A stretch of DNA of 64,000 nt from Sphaeramia orbicularis. Lineage: Eukaryota > Chordata > Actinopteri > Kurtiformes > Apogonidae. Positions 11,948-25,800 of the stretch are shown here, piece by piece; positions within the stretch are counted from its first letter, which is position 1, and every line of letters begins with the position of its first letter. Position numbers and translations under genes: made by a program. A model generated the notes under the pieces. That model searched no databases. It was not told where the DNA came from and saw nothing but the letters and a program-made list of their open reading frames with translations. Location of the stretch: assembly GCF_902148855.1 (NCBI RefSeq), contig NC_043966.1, positions 30,729,647 to 30,793,646 of the forward strand. The letters are read 5' to 3'.

Positions 11948-13383
11948 CCGGCAACATTTCTTGCTTGTATAATGATGTTTTCTTTTCTAGGAATATACAT
12001 TCTCTGGTTTTTCAGCTCCAAGAGAAAAATACTTTGATATCTAACAACTACTCTATGCATCTTCATTATCCAATTATATTTCATGTACTAATGTTTCTTG
12101 TGTGACTTATTACACTGGTTATGGCTCTTTCTTGTCCTTTGTTGTACCAAGCCTCACTGGAAAGCTGCCAAACATATTTAGGATGCAAGTCTCATTTTCC
12201 TCTAGATTTTGCTTTGCTGTGCGCTATATATGGCATGACTTCCCTAAAATATCCCTTTAACACATTTTATAAATACTTTTAAGGAACACCAAGGGATTTG
12301 GGGTATTTAAGGTGGCTTCTTTGTCTATGTCCCTCTACAAGCAAGAGAAATCACAGCTGAAATAAAACCCCAACACACAGGCTACACGGATGTGTAGATT
12401 TTTTTCTCATTTTGTCCCTGGTACTATAGTCATCCAGCACCCGAGTGACATTATTTCCGAGTGGGACGTACGTTCCTTGAGTCTCTACTCAAAGACTGTG
12501 GACCAAACAAGACGGCTGAGACATCTTGGACTTTAGGAAACATCAAACAACATTTCTGACCATTTTCTGATATTTTACACACCAACCACCTGATGAGGTT
12601 GTGAAAGAGGAGATTAAAATAATATTTGGTGCTAATAAACAGAACTAAATAAATGTTCACTAGTCTAGGGTTTACTACTGCTGTGTTGAAAGCCTCCGTT
12701 AAACCCTCTGGTGTTTTCTCTGAACTCAGTGGAACCCATCATTTCCAGAATTACCTGCATTTCAGCCATGTTTTCACAGAAGAAAATGCTACAACGACTC
12801 AGTTCACATCTGTTTATTTTCCATGGCACATTTGATAAAAGAATTATTTTTTTATCAGTCAGTGTCACATAAACCAACACTACAGATTGTTACAAAATAA
12901 TATAAAAATATAAATTGGAAGCTTGTGGTGTCATTTCATTACTATCACAAGTGTTTGGTGTGATATTAGCACCTTTCACTGGAGGGGTCAAACTAGCTAA
13001 AGACAATAGCATTCAGTATTATCACTCAAAGAAGGTGGCTGCAATATGCAACATATTCATTGTGTTCAGAGCCCACTGACCTCTGGAGGACAACAAGCCA
13101 CAGCAAGTCATATCACACAAATATCAAAAATAACTTAGAAAAGATGAACCAGTGGTGTACATGAGACAGTGATGGCTGTGGTCAGTTTACAGAGAAAACT
13201 GCATATTGCACCTTTGACACCTCAGTGAGAAGTTGCTCGTGAGTTATGAGAAATGAGCAATCTGAACTCTAAACAAAAATCTAGTTCACACCAATAGCAT
13301 TCATCATGAGAATCACAAAAATGTTTAACTAAAAATATAATAAAAAAGGAATGTAAAAAACAACAAAACTGTACAACTATTAA

Positions 13384-14341
13384 CTCTTTCCCCGCCAGAG
13401 CATTTTCCAGTGAGTTGGTAGCCAGCGCCAGCCGTTTTGGTCATTTTCACTAATCTTTGGAGGCTCACTGAAAATGTTGTGTTAGGAGTATGTGAACACT
13501 GAATACATCAAAAGAAAGAACAGAACTTCAACTTTTAAACACAAAAAACTATTTTATTCTATCTTTATTCGTTCGTGAGATATAAACATTTGAATATTGG
13601 TCATTTTCAGGAAAAAAATGAATTTTGAGCAAAAAGCTGAGAAAATTGCATTTTTTTCAAAGATATTGATTTTCAAGAGAAAACTGATTTCCTATTTACA
13701 TTTTTGACTCTTTCTTATTTACCAACAGTAACGCTGTCTTCAAAATCACAAAATAAAATAATAATAACAGCAATAATAGTAACAAACAGCTCTAAGATAT
13801 CCCATCATTCCACAAAATGTTAGGGGAATCCACACCAAACTTTAGACCGAACATCTTGTAAAGCACCAGGTTCCTTCTAAACTTTGCACATTTACATACA
13901 TCAGTTATAAGTCTAACACATAGTAGTTTAGCTTTTGGATATAAACACCTCAATATTCCTCATTTTCAAGAAAAAAAGAAACAAATGCACTAAATACTGT
14001 AGATTTCTGGCCTTTGGCTGCACCAGGTCCTCCTGTTGGACCAGCTGCTGTGTTTGATCTGTAAATAATTCTATGGACATCTAGTTATTTATCTCTGTAT
14101 GAATATATGTATTTATTTATTTCATACAAAAGCCAAATCCAAAAGTGTCTTCCATGTGTCCTGCTGACATTCTACAGCTGAATCTGTTCTGTGTCCTCAG
14201 TCTGAATCTGAACTCACTCTAACAGATGAACACTAGCTTTCCTTTGTCTTGTCCCATGTCTGTATGTCTGTCTTCTCCTTGAATGTCCACTAGAAATGTC
14301 TCTTTTCTCTTCCTCCTGTCTGTCATTTTCTCCGTGTTGCT

Positions 14342-14375
<34 letters not shown>

Positions 14376-14830
14376 CACCCGCACCTCCGTGTCGGACCTG
14401 AGCCGCTCCTTGTTTCCCGTGTTCCGTGTCCGTCTCCCTGACCTTCTGTTTCTCCGTTCCTGTCTCTAAATGGTTCTTCTGTAGCTCCATCATATATTGA
14501 ATTGTCAGACTCTGTCTCCATAATCATCTTTAAGGCTTTTGAAACTGCGCGCGGTTCCTGCAGTCTTCATTTCCTCATTCAGTGACTGCCGCTGGATGCG
14601 TTGCCATGGGATACGGAGACTCCAGTGCAAAAACGTTAAACCCGGCCCGTCATTTTCCGAAAAAGTTGCTTAATTGTTTGTTTTTGGACTAAGGAAAGTA
14701 ATTCACATGATCCACAACACCTCCAACTACAGTATAACAGTGAAAACACGGATTGACGGAAAATCTCGTCATTGGCGGGGAAGCGTTGGGAAGCAATTGA
14801 CGGAATATCTCGTCAATGGCGGGGAAAGAG
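13384..14830. mobile_element. 1.45 kb TTAA-flanked non-autonomous element, piggyBac-like
   Basis: TTAA at 13380-13383 and 14831-14834 borders matching inverted ends: ctctttccccgcca on the left and tggcggggaaagag on the right. Just inside the right end a second partly matching unit occurs (acggaaaatctcgtcattgg, then acggaatatctcgtcaatgg), so that end has a tandem subrepeat. A 30-base poly-C tract (14347-14376) lies inside. No transposase was recognised in any frame; the apparent glycine-rich frame on the minus strand is only the poly-C tract. Size and ends differ from the CCCATAAAGACCCA family, so this is a second TTAA family. Confidence 0.75.
14347..14376. repeat. Poly-C tract
   Basis: Thirty consecutive C (G on the minus strand) lie inside the TTAA element. 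Such a run is G-quadruplex-capable on the minus strand and prone to length error in sequencing. Confidence 0.9.
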
Positions 14831-14834
14831 TTAA

Positions 14835-16819
14835 AAAGTTAAAAAAAAAAAAAAAAAAAAAGGCATAGTATCATAATTTATATAATTGAAAACTATGTGC
14901 TTTTCAGTACGTGTATGGATGTCTAACTGGAGAAGAGATGAGTCATGGTTATACCAGTCTGAGAGTCGCAGTTTCACAAGGCATTCATGTAGTGTTATCT
15001 GAGAAATGCACGTGTCTGACTATGATTTTGTGGTTCACAGCTCTGGTCTGACAGCTGCCGAGGACAAGGCACTGATGCAGTAGGACGCCCAGTGAGCACC
15101 GCAAAACATTCAGTCAGAAAATTTAAACCATCAGGTTGTCAATTTAGTCCAAGAAAATATACCTGTATTGTTTAATAAAAACACTGAGCAGCCATTGGAT
15201 TTTAGTTCAGTGTACAGCAGTAGATGGGGTCACCATAGTAACCAGTGGTCACCTCATGTGACTGGCACAGGGGAATCTGGATGTGTTTTTACTTAAACAG
15301 GAAGTGGAAAATTGGAAACCGCTTCAGAAATCTGGCAAGCAATTACTGACAACTGTGGGCAGATGTGTATGTAAAACCAATGACCACCAGGTTGTTCCTT
15401 GATTTCTAAGAAGAGGATGGTCCAGTGATGAAGAATTGGGGATATTAGACCCCTCAGATGCAGCATTAGCATCCACTTAAAGCATAACAATAGCAGAGAA
15501 TAATGGAAAGGCTGCTAGTTTCAGCCTAAAACCTGAGCCTGAATACACAGTTTCCATAAGGAGGTACAATGAAAGTATTTAATGGTGTGTTTCTACTTGG
15601 TATAAAAGCTATTCTATGTCAAAAAATAAGAAAAAATGAGACATCATAAATAAAAGCTATGGCATGTTTCAATGGCATCATATTCAAGTAATCTTGTTCA
15701 AGTCCCTGATACTTAGTGGTTCATGTAAACATCATTAACACAGACAGAACCAACAGTTCATTAGAAGGCAGCAGCAATTCATATATACAACAACACACAA
15801 TCAGAACCCAAATCTGCTTCACCACGGTGGTCCAGTCACATCAGTTTGTGTTAAAAATCTTTGAACAGAGACACTAAAATCAAAACTTCAGCATAACAAA
15901 GCCTATAAATTGCAGCGAGCCGTGTGTTCACTTTGGGCTGATTCCCAAATACAAGGACTCAGCCACAAGGTTGAAAACTTTGGAGATGGGAGAAGAGATG
16001 AGAGGACAGAGGGGAAAAAAAACACTGCAGGCATGTTAGAGCTGTGGACTTCACCTGCTGTGCACTGGACAATGAATTTCTGCTCATTCCAAGGAATGAT
16101 GCGCTGACGAATTCCCAAAGGGGCCCTTCAGCTCTAACAGGACTACAAGTGTTCAGTCAATGTCCACTGACATTCCAGAGACACAATATCTGATTCAACA
16201 AATGTTTTTAGTGAAATGCCTATGTTCCCTGCCAAGTCAGCAACAAGACTTTTCTTTTCTGTCTTTCAAAAACAGTGGCTCGAAAACACTGCCAACGAAT
16301 TTTTTCTTGGGTAAAATTCATTTTTTGGGATAATTTTTTTTTTTGTTAAAGTGTCAAGCAGCAAGATACCCTCACCACCGATAGTATGGGTTCTGTGTAC
16401 TTCTAAAATTGGCTCAGCTATAACTCAACTGAGAACAGGCACTGAATGAGGCGGGTGTTCAGTCACACTGCTGCTTTCATCTCATTCACAGTGATGGCAG
16501 TCACAGAACAACACAGATTCACTAAACCAGTTAAGAATAAAAATATAACAGTTTGTGTCTTATTATTTCATACAAGTCCGTGAAGCATTTGTCATGTCAG
16601 AGTGATGACTTCTACAGGGTCTGTCTTGCCTTTGGACCTTTGCTTACGTTTGAGGCGTCTCTGTGTGGGGGGTGGGGGAGCTGGACATACTGAAGGTGCT
16701 GCGGAACTGACGGAGAGAGAGAGGAGGTCCGTAAATGGGTCTTTTGGGGGAGGAAGTTGGGACGGAAGTATAGAAGTGTACTCCCGTAGGGGTTTGTTTT
16801 CCCTCTCCGTCTCCTGGCG
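14835..16819. other. 3' flank and probable 3' UTR of ccnjl
   Basis: No coding exon was seen. The part nearest 16819 must be the 3' UTR of the minus-strand ccnjl gene, but I could not fix its end. Short open frames on both strands have no recognisable similarity. Confidence 0.45.
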
Positions 16820-19800
16820 TCACCTGTCAAAACAGCCAGCTGCGAATGTGTGATGGGCTCCCAGGTAGCCCCCGTTGTAGGCCATACTCAGACAATGGCG
16901 TGGCTCTCCAGCAAGTGCCATCTGCATAGAAAGGGGGCCTTGGAGAGGCAGAGCACGGGCCCCTGGCTGGAGACTAGACGTCAGGCTTGGGTAGGTGGGA
17001 AACCCACCCCCTGGAGTCATGGAAGCAGCCCCGGTGAGCATACCCATTCTGTGGGTCTGAAGGAAGTCCTGAGACATGTTCACTACAGGCCCCAGACCCT
17101 GGGAGTCCGCTAATGCTTGCAGCTGAGATAGGGAGGGGGAATGCTGGGAAAGATGTGGGAAGCTGTCAGGCTGGAAGAGCAGCTGTGGTGTGGTGGTGGT
17201 GGAGGAGGAGGAGGTGGAAGAGGAGGAGGCTGGTCTCTGGATGGCTGATACTGGAGAGAGATGAGAGGTCTGGGGCTGTGACTGCAGGGAGGAGGGCCGG
17301 TGAGGAGGGGTGGATTTGGTTTTGTTGGCCTCTTTAACATCGTTGTCATGAGCACTGTTAAAAAGGAGGAGACAAATATTTCATTGTTATGATCATAAAA
17401 AGAGATGTTAGCAAATTAGTGAGAAAAAGGAAGTGAAATACTTAGTGGCTTCTAGATAGAGAGAGGAAAGTGCGTGCAATTATCAATAAATCCATTAAAA
17501 GAGGAGATTGGCCTGTACTATTTACAAAAACCTTTTAATCGTGCAAGTTACACTAATATACATGGACACACTGTATTCTACTAAGCAAAACATGTGCACC
17601 TTAACTACACTGGCTAAATTACCCTGCACAGAAGCTATCATCTAGGATTATCAGATGAACAGGCTTTTTCACTTGATACACACAAGAAAATAACCCTCTG
17701 CTTGTTACAGCAAGAAGCGCCAGCTCATCCAAATCCATGGCAACCAAAATATAAAGAGGTCTGAATCATGGGAGACATCTCTGCCTGACTGGTTTTATGT
17801 TAGAATGCATGTGCAAGTGTGCATCTCTGTCCCTTACAGCAGCATTAGTTCAATGCACTGGGTGAGGTGGTCCCATGTGTAGCCCGTTAGTAGATGCAGA
17901 GCAGTCGTCCAGCTAGGGGTAATCTGAAGGCATATGCGAGATGCTGCAACACATGCAGCAGCGACCTGAGATGGTCGGAAACTCAGAAAAGCATGGTCTA
18001 AAAAACATAGAACGAGACAATTTTAAAAACATCACTTTGAGTCACACCATCAGCCCATGTCTGACCTGACAAAACTAGATAATTTGGACGGGTTATCTGC
18101 TCTTGACTCACCTTGCAGTGAAACTTCCAGGAAGTAGTGAGTGTATTTGTCCATAAAAGCCCTGGTTTTTGAGAAGGACGACAGGGGCCAGCCGTTGTAT
18201 AGGTCACCCTCCTGCACAGAGGCATGGAGGTAGTAGTCAATAAAATGAGCAGGTGTGGGCATGCACAGATTCCAGCCAAAGGTCTCCAGCAGCAGAAGCT
18301 CCATTTTGAGCAGATCCCTCTTATTGAGTACCAGGTTCAGGCTGCACATGAAACCCAGAGAATTCAGCTGCTCCAGTTTGGGAACCCGGTCCTCCTTCTC
18401 CTCAAATTTACCTGGAAAGCAGCAGATGGACACAGCAATTTTATTCACCACTACAGATGATAATTTTATCCTCAAACCTCACATCTCACTGTTTGAAGTG
18501 ACATGGTCATCACTGCAAGAAACAGCTTTTAAACTGTAAACATTTTATGAAGATACAGACAGTTCAATTCTATGGATAGTTTACATTCATTAAGGAGTTT
18601 ATTTATTAACAGCCATAAGAAACAGCATTTACAAAATGGATATGGTTATATGATCCATGTTGTTAAGTTCTCCATTTTACTTTCAATTAATAACATGCAG
18701 TTATCCAAGAACAATCTACTAGCACATATATTTAGGAAATTCTCATCTCACTAATAATTATAAGAGTGGTTAATGCTGTTTACTCCAAATACGCTTATAT
18801 GCTCTCATTACACTCAAGTCTGTGCATGAACTGAGCAGGGTAGATTATCTACAATAAATTTAGCACTGATTCTACAAGTTGGAGAAACAGCTGGGTGAAA
18901 AAGATGAAAACATTTCCCAAGCAATTCTGTTCCTTCTTTAAGGACTTGATTCACTAATTAAGGCCTTCCTTTCAGCACTTTATTTCTTTGAAAACATATC
19001 CACAAATGCATAAACTAGATAGATGCTTGAAACTTTCATCAACATTTTGGCATATATATTTCCATTCTCAGAGCCCATGTTAAATCAGTTTATAATGATG
19101 TGGGCAGTGATGTTAGATATTTAAAATAATCATTATCACTTGATCTCTTTTGTTATAATGATTATCATCTATAGCCAATGGCAGGTTTACGGACAGCACT
19201 AATAAGACTAACTCCAGCCTCCACAAAACCTAACAAGTGGTACCAAAGCATCAGCAAATAAAATGACTATTACTGAACATCTGGCCCATAAAGCTAAGCC
19301 ATTACACTAACAAGCCTAGGAAGCCTCACTATAAGCTTACAGAGTGTGGGGCACTTACTATGGATTATACAAGCCTAACACTTTCCATGAAAAAGCCAGT
19401 CATCCTGATCCCTGATACTTTCTGTCTCGCTCACTCACTCCCCAAACAGAAATTAAAGCCATGCCATTATGTCAAGCCCCCTCCCCATCCCCAAGACATC
19501 CTCCTCTCCATAGCAACAACTCTGAGGCCTCAGGGGTCTGTGTGACCAATGAACAGGGGTGATTCTGCCTTTAATCCACTGGTCCACCGGGCCTCCTTTA
19601 CTCAAACTTTGAGAATGAAAGAGAAAGGGTGTCCGGTTACTCTATGGAAAACACACCCACTAGCCCTGTGCCTTTAACTACACATGGTACACTGAAGTTG
19701 TCAGATGTGGGCAAATCTCGCAAATTACTGGCCTTCAAAATTATTCTTGATTTGTCACATTTGTTTTAAATATGGTTACAGACTGCAATGTAAGAGCTTT

Positions 19801-22800
19801 TAATGGCTATAGGAAACAAAATAAGCAAGCATTCCTGAGAGTAAAGTGATATGTATGCAATACATTTGCTTCAGCAGAGAAGGGCCTTTGCAATCCATAT
19901 AAACAAGCATATAATCACACTCATATTTGTGATGCTGCATGCTGACAAAGTACAACCCTTTGCTGTTATTAATCCCAGGGCAGTGAACAAAAATACATGG
20001 AAATGTATAAGTAATGCCTATGGTTTTTCAGAACATGCATCCAGCTGAGAATTTTAACACCGATGTGTTGGGGTAAATCTTGGCCTCTACTCTGAAACCA
20101 TGGAAACTAGACATTAAATACCATATAGGGTCTTTATTGACTTTTCAAGGCTGCCATTAAATGTGGATACACCAAGCAACAATTGTCTACCATGTTGCAG
20201 TTATTGTGGTGTTCCTTGATAGACCTCATTTGCATCTTTATGCTCAAATCTACACAAGCAGGGTGTCTTCCCACTAAGTGTGAGCTTTACCATGGGTGTT
20301 GTGATCTACCATTAAGTGAAGGAAGGAGAGGAGGAGAGAGGGAATGGTTGAGAGAGCGAGAGGGGAGGGGTGCAAGGGGGGATTGGCAGCCTAACAGGCC
20401 TGAGGGGTAATTAGCAGAGAGGCAGTAATGGCGTCTCTCCACCAGAACAGGAAGCACTGTGGAAAAAGGCTGTTTACACCCACCAGGACTCGTTCCACAG
20501 CGCAGTCCACACTTGCCCCATTCTCTCACCCTCATATCCTCTGGATCCAGGGCTCTGTCTGCTGTTAGACTGCTATGTCCACACAGACGTGGCCATAAAA
20601 AACCATCAATACCCCCAATCTCCACACAACCCCAGCCTCTTTGATCTTAAGAGACAAGGTGCTAGTCAATCTCCTTATTGTTCAATGTGATAGCTCTCTC
20701 AGTTTACTACTGCGACTGAGTGGGCACATGAGTAACATGGGATGGAAGAATGCTTTGAAACAAAAACCAAAGCTACTTCAAAAGGAACCTACAGGAGCAC
20801 AATAATTGATGTACTGTAGACAGACCTGACTCCTGTATATTAGACCTTGTATGACAAAACCGGTCCTCATGGATTCATTTCATTGAATTGGCACAGCAGG
20901 GTGCAGACACAGAGGCTCCAATTAAAAAACAAAAAAAAAAAAAAAAACAGAACAACACAGCGATGATCCTGGTTGTACTGTTCTGTACCATGTTTTTAAT
21001 TGTGATTCACAAAAGTTGAACAATGTTGAAGCAACCGACAGCTAATGATGAAAAACACTGGCCTTTCATACGAGCACATGGAAGCACACATCCCGATATG
21101 TAGCCCCTGCAGTGTGCATATAAAAATACTGTGCTAATTAAGGGTTTACTTTGCAAAGATAACGATGAGAGAAAATATCTGTGCCTCTATAAAAACAGAG
21201 TTTATGCAGGTATAAGTTAAATTTCTGACCTTTATATGACCGTTATGAAGGTAATTTAAAATCTACTTGTTATTTCACAGCCAACTTGTGTTTTGTTCGA
21301 CTGGCTTCTGCTGAACATCAGGATTATTGGACCCATAACTTTTCAAATAAAGTCCCGCATAATGAAATTTCCTAATCCAAATTGCAATGTAAAATATCAG
21401 CCTCAGAGGACATGGTTTGAAACACCTCACATATGTTTTTGTTATAATGTCATTAATCTTTTTTTCCAAAACACATTTTTAAAAAAAATGAAGATAATGC
21501 AACTTTACTAACATAACATTCACTGGCCAATTAATTTTAAGGCCTAAAATTGAGATTTTGTTCATTGTGTTACTTTTAAAAAGGCCATTAAAAAAAGACA
21601 TTAAAGATATTAAAAAACTTTCAAGATTGACACAGTTTTGTCCAAATACATTACAGTATCTTGCAATTCAAAAAACCATCACAGTGACCTTTATATTTTA
21701 TCACTTCACTGGTACATTGCGCTAACAAACCTGCAGTTGTACTTTTGTCAGTCTGAAATGAACCTGAGAGAGACGATGCATTCCTGTCCTGTGAGTTCAG
21801 CTTACCTGGAATGCAGGCAGCTAAATGATCCTATCTTATGTCTGTGAGCAGTAAACCATGGTAATGGGGAATCAAAACCTTCTTTTGCATCTAAACCAAC
21901 TGCCTTTTCATATACATCAACTACAGGACACCTAGGTTTTCTCAGCACGCACAAGTAAGGGTGATGATGAGAAAAGGTCAAGTAAACACAAAGGGGTGAG
22001 AGGTCAGGGGTGAAGGAAAGGTAAGGCCGGGATGCAGGGCCTCCACCCAGGTGTGCTGTTCGAGACAGAGGTGGGGGTGGAATGGGGATTTTCAAGTGAT
22101 AGGGGTTGTAGAGAAACTTGAGAGCATTGCCTCTGTATCTGTCGCTCTCCATATTTCAATTTGCTCACTTCCCTAAACAAACAAAAAAATTGAACCAACT
22201 TAGTTTTTGTCGATTAATTATGTGTTTTTATTTTTATTTCAGACTGTCCAACGTAAACTATGGAAAAAAATAATTTTTTGTCAAACTTTGATTTCTTTTC
22301 CTCTTGTTTCTGTCTGGATTGATGGTTGCAAGGAATTTCCTCTGCCCTTTCAACTCTTTTTATTTGCTAGTTCATCTTTCATTGGGGGTGTGAAATTGGT
22401 CACAGCTCCATCTCAGAACCTCCATGTTGCCACCCCTATCCCCGGTGCCTCACACAATGTAGGCCTGAGCCACCCTTTGACCCTTAATGCTAATGTCTGT
22501 GTGACCACGGAGAATCTATGAAAGAACCCTGCCCTTGTGTATGTATGAGTGTGTGCGTGTGTGTGGTGTATTTTTAGGGGGCTCCATCAACCTCACTAAG
22601 GGCACAAAGCACCCTTGCCTTGTGGATGATGAGGAGTGACACAAGGAATGAGAAGCAAACGAGCCAATGAGCAAACAAAGCCACAGGCATTATACTACAA
22701 ACACTACATATGACTCAAGTCTGACATTTTTCTTGCAATTTCAAGATTATAATGAAAGAACTCTCAGATAAAAGGTTGATTATATAAATAGAAGTGTATA

Positions 22801-25800
22801 TAACAATAGAGTAATGGTATATCCAATTAGGAAATTGAACAAAATAAATATTTTTTATAGGCTAATTATTTATTTATTATTTATTTTCTTTCCTTCCTGT
22901 TTGTAAGTAACTGTTCTGCGTCACATTCACTTCACATAATTTGACTGTGTTGCCTTCATGCTAATTTCCTGCCTACATCTGTGCCATGTGAAAAACACAA
23001 AGCACCAAAACATATTGCTATAAAGAATGCATGCATAAATGGTATAGCATAAAATTAAACAATAATTTTACAATGGTCATTGGGATATATACAATATATC
23101 ATCATATTGCCCTATATAGCCCTCTTAAATGGTATCTACACATCATTGCATAATTTCTTCAATCAGAACAAAATAGACTCGATCATAATTGTTAAACGTC
23201 TTTGAAGAGAATAAAGGGGAAGTAGGTTTCCTGGTAATCTACATTTCAGGACACCCTACTGAGTGGCTCAGTTCTAACATGTCCTATTTGCAGGCCACCA
23301 CCTCTCCCTCCCCTTCTATCCTGTTTAACATCAGCCACTGAGCTGCCTTTGAAGTACCGCTCCACTCATTTCCCAGCCCCCCAGGGATGTGGGCCTTTTT
23401 TACTGGCTGCCTTGTCCCAGGACTGGCTTGCTCTGCCTGTCCTGGACAAGGTGAGAGAATGAAGAGGAAACAGAGCCAGCAGCTAAAGGTAAAAGGACAC
23501 CACCAGAACCCAGATGGTTAAATGTCTCTGTGACAGTAACGAAATGACCTTTCCTCTGGAAATTCTCTGATGGATTAGATGGCAGTGCTGATCTTAATAA
23601 TAAGGTGATCAGGGAATTAAATCTATAGTTCTATCACATGGTTGCCACAGCTCTCCTCATTTAGAAATGCCATCTTACGGCAAGTCTTTACTATAAACAA
23701 ACCCACATTTACACACACACACACAACAACCTCCATCCCTCAGTCTCTGCTCCCCTCCCCCTCTTTGGGAAGGGTCTGGCTGGCTGGATGGCTGGCTAGC
23801 TGGCTGGCTGTCCTGCTTGCATTGACGGGCTTTTGTTTGAGGCCTGACTCGGAGAGCATATGGCAGGTGCCCCTCAGCACACAGTGCCTCCCAACCCCCG
23901 GGCTCCATGGCCTATGAAAGTGCACTATGTACTCAGTTTGACTGGGCTTCATATGGGTTTCACAGGATGCTCTTTTTTTCCTGGATACCCTTCACTCATT
24001 CAGGTTCACTGAATAAATTAGATGAACTCCAGTTATAGCAACAACAGAAGCACACCAAACCATAGAAAAACCGACCACGATTAAGTAGTCTAATCTTGGT
24101 TTGTCTAGTATTTACTAGACAGTATACTACTACACTATTACTACTAGTATTTACTAGACAAACCAAAACATAATCTAAATACATAATCTAAATACATGCT
24201 CTATATATTGACTGCCAGTGATAAATGAAGAGCTAAACATCTTGACAACAACAAAAAAACTGTAACCTTCGTATACTGACTGGTAACAAATCAATGATTT
24301 TTTTTTTATTCAAAAAAACACATAGCAGTAGTATTTTTCAGGGACCAAGATCTGCCAGGAAGACCAATGTGATCCCAGCATGACTTCAAGGAATGCAGCA
24401 CAACAGTAACATACAGTTTGAGTATAATGACTGATTTTCAAATGGAAGTACACAATGTACACATGAACATTCCTCACTGGAACTGATGTCATTTTTTTCC
24501 TTTCCGTACTGGGTTCTGAGGAATGAAGTGAGGTCTCTAACAGCAACACTTAATACACGTAGGTTTGAAGAAGTGGCCGTAATCTTTCTCCTGCAAATAA
24601 GGAAGAGCTTGTCCATGAACACACACACAAACACACAATAGAGTAACAAGATTAAGCGGTGACTGCTGCGAGACACAAAAGAAGTAGCGATTAATTAAGT
24701 GAGTGCGGAAACCAGAAAAATTTAAAGAAAGACAATATATGTGCATGTCAAAGGCAGGCAGAGGGACCTGGGGAGGCAGTTCAATAACTAGGCCAGATTC
24801 CAAAGCACCTCAGGAGAGATAAAAACCCAAGACAACTTTGAATCAAACACCCTTTCAAGCCTTCATCAATCATGCCAGAGACTCCCCAGAGTCCCAGAGG
24901 AGTCAGATGCAGGAGAGCTGGGAGCAGAGAGCCTGACTAAGTGAAAGCCACAAATGAAAAGATTCAATAAAAATCTGATTAATCAAGGACAGAATGGATG
25001 AAGATCCTCTGCCCAGTGCGGGTAGATCATTTTTATAATACTCAATGAGAAAATTCTCAAAGTTATTCTGGGATTCTCATGAGATTGCTTTTAAATAAAA
25101 CCTCTTTCAAGTCTCATTCAGATGTATCCTACCACAGAGACTACTCTGATTGCAAAGATGGCCTGTGCTTGAGTACACATGAATATGCGCACGCACACAC
25201 ATATACAGAGCTCTCCCAAGTGAACGGGCCCGGTTCCAGACTCCCACTTTGACGGCATCATTAGTCTAATTATCCATGATGCCAAGGGCTGCATTAATGT
25301 ACAGAAAACCTGAGTCTGTTAATCACCAGACAGACACAGACACACTAATGACTACCACACAACCTGAACCATCTATCAGCAGGGCGGGAATCATTAACAC
25401 ACCTGCTTTACATAAAAAAACACACAAAAATGCGAATCCCGGTTACTAGAATTATTAAACTACATTTTTTCTTGTTTCTACCAAAGTGTTTGCAGCTAGA
25501 GAAAATTCAAAATGGTTACAAGTTACAAAAAAGATTGAAACCCAGAACTCTAAATCACTATGCGTGCCATTAAGTAGACTGATGACATTCTACTAAAAGG
25601 GTCATTAGAAAATTAACCCAGAAGATGCAGTGAATTTGGAGAGGTGAGATAGGCAGGTACATTTACTGTTCCTCTTGTATTGATAGCACAAACGTGCATA
25701 AAAGCTCCAGCCTCAGACAGGTTATTACAGCCTGGATGAAAGAGTAATGCAACACATTAAATTCTGCAAACACAAGCATAATCCTAAAGAGTCAGACAAG

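Larger units (their letters stand above)
9680..13379. other. Gene-free stretch with repeat debris
   Basis: No exon or conserved frame was recognised. It holds a poly-T run (9880-9901), a MITE fragment at 11600-11850 and a mariner-type fragment at 11864-11947. Open frames here are short, AT-rich and not family-like. Confidence 0.6.

Noticed and set aside
14219-14527. Glycine-rich minus-strand frame
   Set aside because: Driven by the poly-C tract inside the TTAA element; no splice or family support.
17113-17337. Plus-strand Trp/Arg-rich frame over the ccnjl last exon
   Set aside because: Shadow of the Ser/Pro-rich ccnjl tail on the minus strand.
24096-24165. Short inverted repeat (tggtttgtctagtatttact and complement) as a candidate small-RNA hairpin
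   Set aside because: Arms are partly self-complementary and AT-rich, loop structure is poor and no known microRNA seed was recognised.
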